The position numbers and the translations under genes are program-made. From Mucilaginibacter boryungensis (lineage in GTDB: Bacteria > Bacteroidota > Bacteroidia > Sphingobacteriales > Sphingobacteriaceae): a DNA stretch of 64,000 nucleotides. The notes beneath the pieces are model-generated. The model had not been told where the DNA came from, ran no database searches, and was given only the letters and a program-made list of their open reading frames with translations. Of the stretch, positions 19,456 through 27,199 are shown in pieces. The stretch is taken from NCBI RefSeq assembly GCF_015221995.1, contig NZ_JADFFM010000001.1:1054001-1118000 (forward strand). Direction: 5' to 3'. Numbering within the stretch: the first letter of the stretch is position 1; every line of letters begins with the position of its first letter.

Positions 19456-19962
19456 TTAATTCGTTACATCAAAAAGTTCAATATCAAAATCAAGTATGGC
19501 GTTTGCTGATAACCCTAACGATCGCTGTTCGTAAGGGCCGTAAGCATACCTTGAAGCCACTAATAAGCGTATTTTGCCCCCTTTTCTTATTTTAGAACCA
19601 AGGATACCATATTGCCAGCCCCTTATCATATCGCCAAAATGAAATGCCGGGTGAAAAGTATTTGTTTGCGCGAAAACAGTTGAGCTACCCATCTGGCGGC
19701 CTGCATAACCCAATGTTAACAATGATGAACTATTGATCAGCGCGTTTTCGGTACCTGTGGTAGTGTTTATATACCAAATACCGGTAGTATCAGCATTGCC
19801 ACGCATTACTTTAGTGGCGTTTAAATTATTTTTGCTGATGTAATCCTGTATCAATTGATCATCAATTTTAGCCTGGGCTTGTGCCTCTGCTATGGCACTA
19901 TCGGATTTTTTACACCCAACAAAAACCAGTACGCATAAACAAATAATAAATACCCTATTCAT
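19456..19962 (-). CDS. single-domain FKBP-like lipoprotein
   Basis: A 168-residue lipoprotein (MNRVFIICLCVLVFVGCKK, lipobox FVGC) contains one FKBP-like domain: DTTGIWYINTTTG, LTLGYAGRQMGSS, and RLLVASRYAYG. It is similar to the first half of the downstream two-domain protein, suggesting duplication. Only 7 bp separate the two genes, so they form an operon. It is probably a periplasmic or outer-membrane folding factor. Activity is unproven because the binding-pocket residues are poorly conserved. Confidence 0.82.
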   Translation of the reverse strand: MNRVFIICLCVLVFVGCKKSDSAIAEAQAQAKIDDQLIQDYISKNNLNATKVMRGNADTTGIWYINTTTGTENALINSSSLLTLGYAGRQMGSSTVFAQTNTFHPAFHFGDMIRGWQYGILGSKIRKGGKIRLLVASRYAYGPYEQRSLGLSANAILDFDIELFDVTN

Positions 19963-20141
19963 TTATATTTCAAACGGCAAATTTATTGTTTTAAATGGCA
20001 AAACCAGCAGCTTAACATATTTTAACATATAAAGCGTTGAAATTTAATTTACAGCGATGGTTTATCCGCATTAAAACGCTGGCAGGGGGGGATATATTTT
20101 CAATTTGATATATAAAATATTGAAAATTTTAACCGTGTTTG

Positions 20142-20588
20142 CTATTCGGGTTTGTAATTCAGTGTAAGTGTGTTGATCTTTTTTAACGTGTTGATCAGTT
20201 GGTCTTTATCTTTTTCGCTGATATGGGCATTGAGGTAGTTATTGAACTGGCGTACCAATGCGCGGGCTAGATGACGTTTCTCTTTACCTAATTCGGTCAA
20301 AAATATTTTAACCGAGCGTTTATCGCCTTTGTTAGATTCGCGGTAGATGAGGTCCATTTGTTCCATCTGGCTTAGCATACGCGAAAGACTGGTCGATTTC
20401 AGGCCCAGTAACGCCGCTACTTCAGATACGGTACTCCCTTCCTTTTCGTCAATATTAATAAGCAAATAGCCAATAGATTGGGTAATGCCAAAATCGGCCA
20501 CTAACTGGTTATAGCGGTTAGCAACCGTTTGCCACACTACTTTCAAAAAGTAGTCGATAGTTTCCTGGTGTTTAATGTTAGCAGGCAT
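20142..20588 (-). CDS. MarR family transcriptional regulator
   Basis: A 148-residue protein has a winged helix-turn-helix (STVSEVAALLGLKSTSLSRMLSQMEQMDLI at about residues 52-82, then GDKRSVKIFLTELGKE for the wing) flanked by dimerisation helices. ATG 20588 is preferred to TTG 20597. The gene is 51 bp downstream of the gamma-glutamyltransferase gene on the same strand and has its own -7 element close to the start. The ligand and targets are unknown. Confidence 0.9.
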   Translation of the reverse strand: MPANIKHQETIDYFLKVVWQTVANRYNQLVADFGITQSIGYLLINIDEKEGSTVSEVAALLGLKSTSLSRMLSQMEQMDLIYRESNKGDKRSVKIFLTELGKEKRHLARALVRQFNNYLNAHISEKDKDQLINTLKKINTLTLNYKPE

Positions 20589-20594
20589 GCCTGT

Positions 20595-20602
20595 CAAAAT
20601 TA
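20595..20602 (-). promoter_or_regulatory. -7 element of the marR-like gene, with an upstream palindrome
   Basis: On the minus strand TAATTTTG matches TAnnTTTG, only 6 bases before ATG 20588, so the transcript would be nearly leaderless. The palindrome ACACGTGT at 20619-20626 lies just upstream and is a possible autoregulatory operator. Confidence 0.4.
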
Positions 20603-20639
20603 GGAATTATTTTTATACACACGTGTAATTAATGTCATC

Positions 20640-22355
20640 TTACCAGCCTAATTTGGTATCATCGCCCCGCGGATCGGCGCCGCCCTGGTAATAACCCCAT
20701 TTGGTTACTAATATGGCATCAACCCGGCCTATACCGCCCCCTACTTTTATTTTATATCCTTTTTTAGTTAGCTTGTCAATGGTCAGGCTATCCAGCGCGT
20801 CTTTTTCGGCCTCAATTACATCGGGCAGCCATTGGTGATGGAAGCGCTTAGCGTTTACCGCGCTTTGCATGCTTTTATTAAAGTCAATAACATCCAAAAT
20901 TGTTTGGAAAACCGAGGTGATGATGGTCGAGCCGCCTGGTGTGCCCACTACCATAAACAATTTGCCGTCTTTTTCAACAATAGTAGGCGTCATAGATGAT
21001 AGCATGCGCTTACCCGGTTGTATGCTGTTGGCTTTGCCGCCAATTAATCCAAACATATTGGGTACACCGGGTTTGGCGCTGAAATCGTCCATTTCATTGT
21101 TCAGCAAAAAGCCCGCGCCGCCTACAAATATTTTTGAACCAAACGAGCCGTTTAGTGTAGTAGTAACAGCTACTGCATTGCCTTCTTTATCAACAATAGA
21201 ATAATGCGTGGTTTGGTCGCTTTCGTAACCCGCAAAACTACCTGGTTGAATGGTGTTGCTTGGCGTAGCCGCGTCCCAGCTAAAGTTTTTAATGCGCGAT
21301 GCTATGTAAGCAGGCTTCAATAAACTATCTACCGGTACCTTATAAAAATCGGGGTCGCCCAGGTATTTAGAGCGGTCGGCATAAACCCGGCGTTCGGCTT
21401 CAACCATTACCTGCACTGTTGAATCCTTATTAAAGCCCCATTGTTTTAACGGATAAGGTTCTACCGAATGTAATAGTTGCAGCAATGCTACCCCTCCGCT
21501 TGATGGGGGCGGCATGGTGATTATTTTATAGCCTTTGTAAGCGCCTGTTAGTGGTTTGCGCCACACGGAATGATAGTTCTTTAAGTCCTGTCTAGTTATC
21601 ATCCCTTTGCCGGTTTGCATTTCGGCTACAATTTTATCTGCTATATCTCCATCATAAAATCCATCCCGCCCTTTATCACTGATAAGCTGCAGCGTATTGG
21701 CCAGGTCATCCTGTACCAGGATATCGCCTTCTTGCCAGCGGGTATCTTTTAAAAGATATTTTTTATTAGGGTTGCGGGCTTTAAAATCGTTGGCGTTCCT
21801 GTTAAGGTCATTGGCAAGCCTTTTGGTTATTTTAAAGCCATCACGGGCCAGTTTTATAGCGGGCTCAACCAACTCGGCCCATTTTAGTTTGCCATATTTT
21901 TTGTGGGCTTCAATCATGCCATCCACACTGCCGGGCACACCCGATGCCTGGTGGGTAGCCAAGCTCATATTGGGGATCACGTTCCCGGCCGAATCCAAAT
22001 ACATGTTTATGCTGGCAGCAGCCGGGGCCTTTTCTCTAAAATCAAGCGTATTAGTCTGTCCTTTAGCCGACCGGTAAACCATAAACCCGCCGCCGCCAAT
22101 GTTACCGGCTTCGGGCAGGGTTACGGCTAAGGCAAAGTGCACGGCCACCGCAGCATCAACCGCGTTGCCGCCCTTTTTCAGAATATCCAGCCCTGCTTTA
22201 GCCGCATCGGGGTAGGCACAAACTACCATGCCGTTGTAATACTGTTCGCTGTTATCCTTACCCAACTGACCGCGTACACACCCGGGCAAAACAATCCCGG
22301 ATAATAATAATACACCAATTGTTAAATAGTATTTATGCTGGAAAAATCGTTGCAT
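20640..22355 (-). CDS. ggt: gamma-glutamyltransferase, lipoprotein form
   Basis: A 571-residue protein with signal and lipobox LPGC near residue 26. It is made as a proenzyme cut before the catalytic Thr; here DQTTHYS places it at about Thr382. Other family motifs are GGNAVDAAVA, GNIGGGGFM, FREKAP, PPPSSGGVALLQ and SMTPTIV. By family, it cleaves the gamma-glutamyl bond of glutathione and related peptides and can transfer the glutamyl group. The lipobox predicts anchoring in the envelope rather than a free periplasmic enzyme. The following MarR gene may be co-transcribed. Confidence 0.93.
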   Translation of the reverse strand: MQRFFQHKYYLTIGVLLLSGIVLPGCVRGQLGKDNSEQYYNGMVVCAYPDAAKAGLDILKKGGNAVDAAVAVHFALAVTLPEAGNIGGGGFMVYRSAKGQTNTLDFREKAPAAASINMYLDSAGNVIPNMSLATHQASGVPGSVDGMIEAHKKYGKLKWAELVEPAIKLARDGFKITKRLANDLNRNANDFKARNPNKKYLLKDTRWQEGDILVQDDLANTLQLISDKGRDGFYDGDIADKIVAEMQTGKGMITRQDLKNYHSVWRKPLTGAYKGYKIITMPPPSSGGVALLQLLHSVEPYPLKQWGFNKDSTVQVMVEAERRVYADRSKYLGDPDFYKVPVDSLLKPAYIASRIKNFSWDAATPSNTIQPGSFAGYESDQTTHYSIVDKEGNAVAVTTTLNGSFGSKIFVGGAGFLLNNEMDDFSAKPGVPNMFGLIGGKANSIQPGKRMLSSMTPTIVEKDGKLFMVVGTPGGSTIITSVFQTILDVIDFNKSMQSAVNAKRFHHQWLPDVIEAEKDALDSLTIDKLTKKGYKIKVGGGIGRVDAILVTKWGYYQGGADPRGDDTKLGW

Positions 22356-22490
22356 GGAGAGATATAATTTGGTACTAATTTAATCTATTTCTATTAAACT
22401 TTATATGGTAAAAATCCGTTCTAAACATCATAAAACGTAAAAAATAACGTTAATGCTGCCATAAGGAATATTTTATTCAACCACATAACT

Positions 22491-22961
22491 ATGAAAAAAA
22501 GCACGATACTATTAGTACTATTAACATCCTTTTTATTGTTTAGCAAACATACGCACGCGCAGGATTATCCTTACGCCGTGGGCTTAAAATTTAGTGACGA
22601 AAGCGGCCCTTCCTTTAAATATTTCATTGACAAAACCGACGCGCTGGAAGCTATTCTGGGGTTCCGGTCGCATGGCGCGGTATTTACCGGCCTGTGGGAA
22701 AGGCATGTACCTATTTTAGATGTAGATAAACTGAAAATTTATTACGGATTTGGCGCGCATATAGGCGCGGTGGGTGATAACCCCAACCCCAAGTATGACA
22801 ATACCTTATTGTTGGGTGCCGATGGTGTTGTTGGCGTAGAATATGTAATACCGGAAGCCCCGATAGCTATCAGTCTGGATCTTGACCCCCGGTTGGAATT
22901 TGGCCACGGCCCGCGGTTTTTATTAGCGCCGGGCTTGGGATTGAAGTATACGTTTAAGTAG
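22491..22961 (+). CDS. small secreted protein, probable outer-membrane beta-barrel
   Basis: A 156-residue protein has a signal peptide (MKKSTILL to THAQ) followed by alternating strand-like segments (AVGLKFS, SFKYFI, KIYYGFGAHIG, AISLDLDPRLEF) and a C-terminal LGLKYTFK ending in an aromatic and a Lys. This is typical of small outer-membrane barrels. No enzymatic motif is seen. Its stop codon directly touches an inverted-repeat element. Function unknown. Confidence 0.72.
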   Translation: MKKSTILLVLLTSFLLFSKHTHAQDYPYAVGLKFSDESGPSFKYFIDKTDALEAILGFRSHGAVFTGLWERHVPILDVDKLKIYYGFGAHIGAVGDNPNPKYDNTLLLGADGVVGVEYVIPEAPIAISLDLDPRLEFGHGPRFLLAPGLGLKYTFK

Positions 22962-23084
22962 GCCTCACCCAACCCTCTCCAAAGGAGAGGGAGAGTCTCA
23001 CATAATAATAAAAAACAAAAGCCATCGAATTACCCGATGGCTTTTGTTTTCACTCCCTCTCCTTTGGAGAGGGCCGGGTGAGGC
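22961..23084. repeat. inverted-repeat element, CCTCTCC/GGAGAGG family, around a terminator
   Basis: The arms at 22961-22993 and 23052-23084 are inverted copies matching at 31 of 33 positions. Each arm also contains its own palindrome (CCTCTCCAAAGGAGAGG). Together with the central hairpin, the element fills the whole interval between two convergent stop codons. A half element of the same family lies at 51511-51550. Confidence 0.85.
23012..23050. terminator. bidirectional intrinsic terminator
   Basis: A 16-bp perfect stem (AAAACAAAAGCCATCG at 23012-23027 with CGATGGCTTTTGTTTT at 23035-23050) has a 7-base loop. It has T-rich tails on both strands and serves the convergent genes on each side. 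Confidence 0.85.
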
Positions 23085-23086
23085 CC

Positions 23087-23554
23087 CTACCTCAACCTAT
23101 CAGCCGATTTTACCAGCTTCTCATCTTTTTGAATGGATTTTACGGCCAGTATCAATAATACAATGCTTAGGCTTGACAGGAATATGCCGATGCCAAAATT
23201 ACTGGTGCTCATTTGAAAGCCACCTGTAGCAGTTTTAACAGCTTGCGACAACCAAAAACTATATGCAATGATAGCCAGGATAGCAACGTAACAGTAGGTG
23301 ATCTGCTTTTTACGGTTGTTATAGGCAAAAATTACCGCCAGGGGTATCAGTCCAACTATGGCTGTAACTACGGCAAGTGTGGTAAAAGCGGTAGTTTGTT
23401 GCTGCTGCCCGTTTACATCATGATAAATGCCGGTAACTTTTATGGTTGATGGCACACCATCAAGATAAACGTTATGCGCCAGCGGGAACAAGAAAAGTGC
23501 GAATATTACCAGTGCTGCGAAAAGTAAATAAATGCTTTGTATTCTTTGTAACAT
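23087..23554 (-). CDS. DUF4293 family inner-membrane protein
   Basis: A 155-residue protein begins MLQRIQSIYLLFA and has four hydrophobic segments (about residues 5-25, 55-78, 85-104, 118-140) separated by short loops, ending in a charged tail. The start MLQRIQSIYLL and the overall layout are characteristic of DUF4293, a Bacteroidota-only family of unknown function. It is divergent from truA. A TATCTTTG -7 element on the minus strand lies at 23588-23595. Confidence 0.85.
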   Translation of the reverse strand: MLQRIQSIYLLFAALVIFALFLFPLAHNVYLDGVPSTIKVTGIYHDVNGQQQQTTAFTTLAVVTAIVGLIPLAVIFAYNNRKKQITYCYVAILAIIAYSFWLSQAVKTATGGFQMSTSNFGIGIFLSSLSIVLLILAVKSIQKDEKLVKSADRLR

Positions 23555-23587
23555 ATAATTATGGTTCTGTATTTAAATTTTTTTGAA

Positions 23588-23595
23588 CAAAGATA
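23588..23595 (-). promoter_or_regulatory. -7 element of the DUF4293 gene
   Basis: TATCTTTG on the minus strand matches TAnnTTTG; the start codon is 34 bases downstream. No convincing -33 box at the standard spacing. Confidence 0.4.
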
Positions 23596-23651
23596 GGATT
23601 ACTTTGACAATTACGGATAGGCAATAGCCAGCGGAATGTTAACTTTACACC

Positions 23652-24431
23652 GTGGCAAACCTGCAGCGTTATTTTATTGAACTGGCTTACAACGGCACTA
23701 ATTACCACGGCTGGCAAATACAGCCCAACGCGGTTACCGTGCAGGAAATGCTGAACAAGGCCCTGTCTACATTACTGCGCCAGCCTATAGAAACTACCGG
23801 TTGCGGAAGGACGGATACCGGCGTGCATGCGACAACTTTTTATGCACACCTAACCCCCCAACCCCCTGAAGGGGGCGCAGTGGTTGATTATGCCAAAATA
23901 ATTGCTCCCCCTTCAGGGGGCGGGGGGGCAAATTCATTATTGCCTTACGATATCGCCATCAAAAGGATTATACCGGTACACGCCGAAGCACATGCGCGGT
24001 TTGATGCAACTTTAAGGTCGTACGAATACCATATCCATTTTCATAAGGATCCGTTTAAGCTGGACAGGTCGTGGTTGCTGCGCGATGTGCCTGATATTGC
24101 ATTGATGAACCAGGCGGCGGCCATTTTGATGGAATATACCGACTTTAGTTGTTTCAGTAAATCGAACACGCAGGTATTCACCAATAATTGTAAGATCAGT
24201 CGCGCCGAGTGGGTTAAAACCGGCGATGGCCTGGTATTCCATATCAGCGCTGATAGGTTTTTGCGCAACATGGTGCGGGCCATAGTAGGCACCCTGATAC
24301 TGGTTGGCAGGGGAGAAATGGAACCCGAGGGCATCCGGGCGATTATAGAAAGCAAAAACCGAAGCAACGCCGGAACATCGGTACCGGCTTGTGGGTTATA
24401 TTTAACGGAGGTGAAGTATCCGTACATATAG
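23652..24431 (+). CDS. truA: tRNA pseudouridine synthase A carrying an in-frame repeat insertion
   Basis: A 259-residue protein with GTG start (no in-frame ATG near). The family catalytic Asp is about residue 55 in GRTDTGVHA, and the substrate-binding segments RFDATLRSYEYHI, DFSCFSK and FLRNMVRAIVG are present. The enzyme converts U38-40 of the tRNA anticodon stem to pseudouridine. Residues about 67-93 (TPQPPEGG to PPSGGGGA) are Pro/Gly-rich and encoded by an inverted-repeat element, interrupting the normally continuous segment between the catalytic motif and LPYDIAIKRI. The rest is intact, so the enzyme is probably functional with an extra loop. Confidence 0.93.
   Translation: MANLQRYFIELAYNGTNYHGWQIQPNAVTVQEMLNKALSTLLRQPIETTGCGRTDTGVHATTFYAHLTPQPPEGGAVVDYAKIIAPPSGGGGANSLLPYDIAIKRIIPVHAEAHARFDATLRSYEYHIHFHKDPFKLDRSWLLRDVPDIALMNQAAAILMEYTDFSCFSKSNTQVFTNNCKISRAEWVKTGDGLVFHISADRFLRNMVRAIVGTLILVGRGEMEPEGIRAIIESKNRSNAGTSVPACGLYLTEVKYPYI
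23854..23928. repeat. palindromic element inserted in frame inside truA
   Basis: The arms 23854-23875 and 23907-23928 are inverted copies (six C, two variable bases, CCCCTGAAGGGGG) that differ only near the variable bases. About 31 bp separate them. The element keeps the truA frame open. Confidence 0.8.
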
Positions 24432-24523
24432 GAATGCGAAATTCGAAATGTCAATTTCGAAATAAAAAAAGTATAATCGTATTATTGCACTATTCGCATT
24501 TGGCATTCCGAATTTCGAAATTT
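24431..24523. repeat. AATTTCGAAAT-family palindromic element
   Basis: The left part (GGAATGCGAAATTCGAAAT, then CAATTTCGAAAT) and right part (ATTCGCATTTGGCATTCCG, then AATTTCGAAATTT) share inverted copies of GAAATTCG, GGAATGC and ATTTCGAAAT. The element starts at the last base of the truA stop codon and ends 5 bp before the ABC transporter start, filling that gap. Confidence 0.65.
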
Positions 24524-24528
24524 AAAAC

Positions 24529-26325
24529 ATGTCTCAAGTAACAGGAAAAGCGATAGATTGGCGACTGCTGAAGCGGGTGATGCATTATGTAACACCTTAC
24601 CGCGGGATATTTATTATCTCGGGTTTCCTGACGGTTTTTTTGGCGGTGATAGCATTGGTGCAACCTATCCTGATGGAAAAGGCGGTTGATAATTACATTG
24701 TGGTAAGCAATTATAACGGACTTGTATTTATTGTTTGTTTGATGCTTGCGCAACTGGTTGTACAAACTATAGCCCAGTATTATCAAACCTATCTCACTAA
24801 CTCACTGGGCGAATCGGTTATCCGCGATCTGCGTATCCATATTTTTAACCATGTTACCAGCATGCGCCTGCGTTACTTTGATAAAACGCCGATAGGGGTA
24901 TTGATCACCCGTACCGTATCCGATCTGGAAACCATTGCCGATATATTTTCAGAGGGGCTGATCTCTATCATCGGTGATCTGCTGTTGGTGATTGCCATTA
25001 TTGTATGTATGCTGGTGAAAGACTGGAAACTGGCGCTGATCACGCTCATCCCCATGCCATTGTTGCTGCTGGCTACTTATATATTTAAGGAAGCTATCAA
25101 ATCGTCCTTTCAGGATGTGCGTACGCATGTAGCACAGCTAAATACATTTTTGGCCGAGCACATTTCGGGTATCAGCATTATACAACTGTTTGCCCGCGAA
25201 GACCAGGAGATGCGCAAGTTTATGAGCGTAAACCAAAAGTATCGCGATGCAAATATCCGCTCAAACTGGTATTATTCTATATTCTTCCCGGTGGTGGAAA
25301 TCCTTTTCTCCATCTGTATCGGGTTGCTGGTGTGGTATGGCTGTAAGCGCATCCTTTCCGATCAGCAGCTAAACAGCCTTTCGGCATCCGGGCATGTTAC
25401 AGCGGGTATGTTGCTGGCATTTATCAGCTTACTGAATTACCTGTTCCGCCCGATACGCCAACTGGCAGATAAATTCAACACCCTGCAAATGGGTATGGTG
25501 GGCGCCGACCGTATTTTTAAAGTATTGGATACAGATGATGTAGCACCCAATAAAGGCACCCTGCGCGCTGAAATAAAAGGCGATATCCAATTTAAAGATG
25601 TTTGGTTTGCTTATAATGATGAGAATTGGGTACTGAAGAATATCAACTTCCATATTCGCCCGGGCGAAACTTTGGCGCTGGTGGGGGCAACAGGCGCGGG
25701 CAAATCATCAACCATCAATATCCTGAACCGTTTTTATGAAATTGGCAAAGGCGAGATAACTGTTGATGGCGTTAATATTGATGATTACGAAGTAGGCTAC
25801 CTGCGTTCGCGGATTGCTACGGTGATACAGGATGTGTTCCTGTTCTCGGATACTATTGCCAATAACATCAGTCTGAATAACCCCGCTATTACGCGCGAGG
25901 AAATTATTGCCGCCGCCAAAGACGTTGGGGCACACGATTTTATTATGCGCTTACCCGACGGATATGATTACAATGTGATGGAACGCGGCGCAACACTTTC
26001 TGCCGGACAAGCACAGTTGATCTCATTCATCCGTGCACTGGTTTATAACCCGGCTATCCTGGTGCTCGACGAGGCTACTTCATCGGTTGATACCGAAACC
26101 GAATTACTGATACAAAATGCGATCAATAAACTAATGGAAGGCCGCACGGCTATTGTTATTGCCCACCGCCTTTCTACCATCCAAAGCGCCGACCGTATTA
26201 TCGTGCTTGATCATGGTGAGATTATGGAAATGGGTACCCACCAGGAACTATTGCGCATTGAAGATGGTTACTACCGTAAACTGTACGATTTGCAGTTTAA
26301 TTCGGCAGGAATTGTGAAGTCTTAA
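24529..26325 (+). CDS. ABC exporter, fused membrane and ATPase domains (MsbA-like)
   Basis: A 598-residue half-transporter has six predicted membrane helices in residues 1 to about 330 (ABC exporter type 1 domain) and a nucleotide-binding domain with Walker A GATGAGKSS (about 386-394), Q-loop VIQDVFLFSD, signature LSAGQ (about 490), Walker B ILVLDEA (about 510) and the H-loop IAHRLST. By family, it would work as a dimer exporting lipids, peptides or drugs across the inner membrane. The substrate is not evident. It stands alone, with repeat elements on both sides. Confidence 0.93.
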   Translation: MSQVTGKAIDWRLLKRVMHYVTPYRGIFIISGFLTVFLAVIALVQPILMEKAVDNYIVVSNYNGLVFIVCLMLAQLVVQTIAQYYQTYLTNSLGESVIRDLRIHIFNHVTSMRLRYFDKTPIGVLITRTVSDLETIADIFSEGLISIIGDLLLVIAIIVCMLVKDWKLALITLIPMPLLLLATYIFKEAIKSSFQDVRTHVAQLNTFLAEHISGISIIQLFAREDQEMRKFMSVNQKYRDANIRSNWYYSIFFPVVEILFSICIGLLVWYGCKRILSDQQLNSLSASGHVTAGMLLAFISLLNYLFRPIRQLADKFNTLQMGMVGADRIFKVLDTDDVAPNKGTLRAEIKGDIQFKDVWFAYNDENWVLKNINFHIRPGETLALVGATGAGKSSTINILNRFYEIGKGEITVDGVNIDDYEVGYLRSRIATVIQDVFLFSDTIANNISLNNPAITREEIIAAAKDVGAHDFIMRLPDGYDYNVMERGATLSAGQAQLISFIRALVYNPAILVLDEATSSVDTETELLIQNAINKLMEGRTAIVIAHRLSTIQSADRIIVLDHGEIMEMGTHQELLRIEDGYYRKLYDLQFNSAGIVKS

Positions 26326-26350
26326 GCCGGTAGCCTAAAGTATTAAATAG

Positions 26351-26445
26351 CCTCACGTCATGCTGAACTTGTTTCAGCATCCCACATGCAAGGCTAAATC
26401 TACAAATCAAATGCAATGCCGAAACAAGTTCGGCATGACGTAAGG
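26351..26445. repeat. GAACTTGTTTC-family palindromic element, copy 1
   Basis: The arms 26351-26380 and 26416-26445 are inverted copies matching at 27 of 30 positions (core CGTCATG-GAACTTGTTTC-GCAT). The element lies between convergent genes, 25 bp after the ABC transporter stop and 1 bp from the small gene's stop. A second copy is at 48572-48658. Confidence 0.85.
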
Positions 26446-26446
26446 A

Positions 26447-26653
26447 TTACACGTCCTTCGGCGGGTTCTTTATTGGTTTAACCGGCTGCTCCTCGTTCTC
26501 ATATCGCCTGGCAATGTTTTCCTGTTCAGGTTCGTCGGCATGATATTGTTTATCCCGGCGTTTTACTACGCTTTTGTGGCCTTCATCAGTAGGCCTGTCG
26601 GTAGGTGTATCTGCTGGCGATGGTTTGTCGTGATCGTTTGCTGGCTTTGTCAT
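26447..26653 (-). CDS. small charged hypothetical protein
   Basis: A 68-residue, highly hydrophilic protein rich in Asp, Glu, Lys and Pro (MTKPANDHDKPSPADTP to PVKPIKNPPKDV), probably disordered; no signal or membrane segment. It starts with ATG, and no gene overlaps it on the other strand. Its stop codon is adjacent to a palindromic element, as with several real genes here, which supports it being genuine. It could still be spurious. Confidence 0.5.
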   Translation of the reverse strand: MTKPANDHDKPSPADTPTDRPTDEGHKSVVKRRDKQYHADEPEQENIARRYENEEQPVKPIKNPPKDV

Positions 26654-26721
26654 GGTGAAATAACAGCTGCATTTTAGAAAAGGTTTTCGGATAGTGGGAT
26701 ACTAATAAATTTTTAGAAATA

Positions 26722-26752
26722 TTTGGAAGTTACGATTTGTATCGTATCTTTG
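26722..26752 (+). promoter_or_regulatory. blaI promoter (-33 TTTG, -7 TATCTTTG)
   Basis: TTTG at 26722-26725 and TATCTTTG at 26745-26752 are separated by 19 bp, matching the Bacteroidota vegetative promoter consensus at both boxes. The predicted start site is about 26758, which gives a leader of about 25 nt. Confidence 0.75.
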
Positions 26753-26776
26753 ATTTAACCTACGTTGTTTATCGTA
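26731..26776 (+). promoter_or_regulatory. tandem BlaI-type operators over the promoter
   Basis: Operator 1, TACGATTTGTATCGTA (26731-26746), is a perfect dyad with 6-bp arms and overlaps the spacer and -7 box. Operator 2, TACGTTGTTTATCGTA (26761-26776), lies at and after the predicted start site. They sit 30 bp apart, about three helical turns, on the same face. The arrangement fits direct repression by the BlaI-like product (inference). Confidence 0.65.
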
Positions 26777-26781
26777 TCTTA

Positions 26782-27180
26782 ATGATGGAAAAAGAAAACA
26801 AAACTGAAGATAACGTGCCTACCAGGGCCGAACTGGAAGCACTAAAAATATTATGGGCACATGGCCCCTCAACTGTACGTTTTGTACACGATATGCTTAC
26901 CCGTGACACAAAAACTGTACGTTACACATCAACTTTAAAAATGATGCAGTTAATGACCGAGAAAGGTATGGTAAAACGTGACGAGAGCAGGATGACGCAT
27001 GTGTACTATCCTTTGCTGGAAGAAAAGCAAACCATGGGTACCATAGCCGAGCGCTTTGTACAAAGTATGTATAATGGTTCTATCAGCAATTTGCTGGTAG
27101 CTTTTATGAATAACAAACCGTCGTCAGCAAAAGAACTGGAGCAGGTGAAAGAGCTGTTGAAAAAATTAGACCAGGAGTAA
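26782..27180 (+). CDS. blaI: BlaI/MecI/CopY family transcriptional repressor
   Basis: A 131-132-residue protein starting at one of two adjacent ATGs (26782 or 26785). It has the winged-helix domain of the family (ELEALKILWAHGPSTVRFVHDML, TVRYTSTLKMMQLMTEKGMV) and a helical dimerisation tail ending ELLKKLDQE. A longer frame from TTG 26737 runs through the promoter and operators and is rejected. In this family, a partner metalloprotease cleaves the repressor upon a signal. The partner is 19 bp downstream. The real stimulus in Bacteroidota is usually unknown, and no beta-lactamase gene is nearby. Confidence 0.92.
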   Translation: MMEKENKTEDNVPTRAELEALKILWAHGPSTVRFVHDMLTRDTKTVRYTSTLKMMQLMTEKGMVKRDESRMTHVYYPLLEEKQTMGTIAERFVQSMYNGSISNLLVAFMNNKPSSAKELEQVKELLKKLDQE

Positions 27181-27199
27181 ACTACTAATCAGGATTATT

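Noticed and set aside
26351..26445. CRISPR-like repeat
   Set aside because: The repeats are inverted pairs, not direct repeats with unique spacers, and no cas gene is in the window.
26737..26781. Longer start for the BlaI gene
   Set aside because: The codons fall on the promoter and operators, so they cannot be translated from that promoter.
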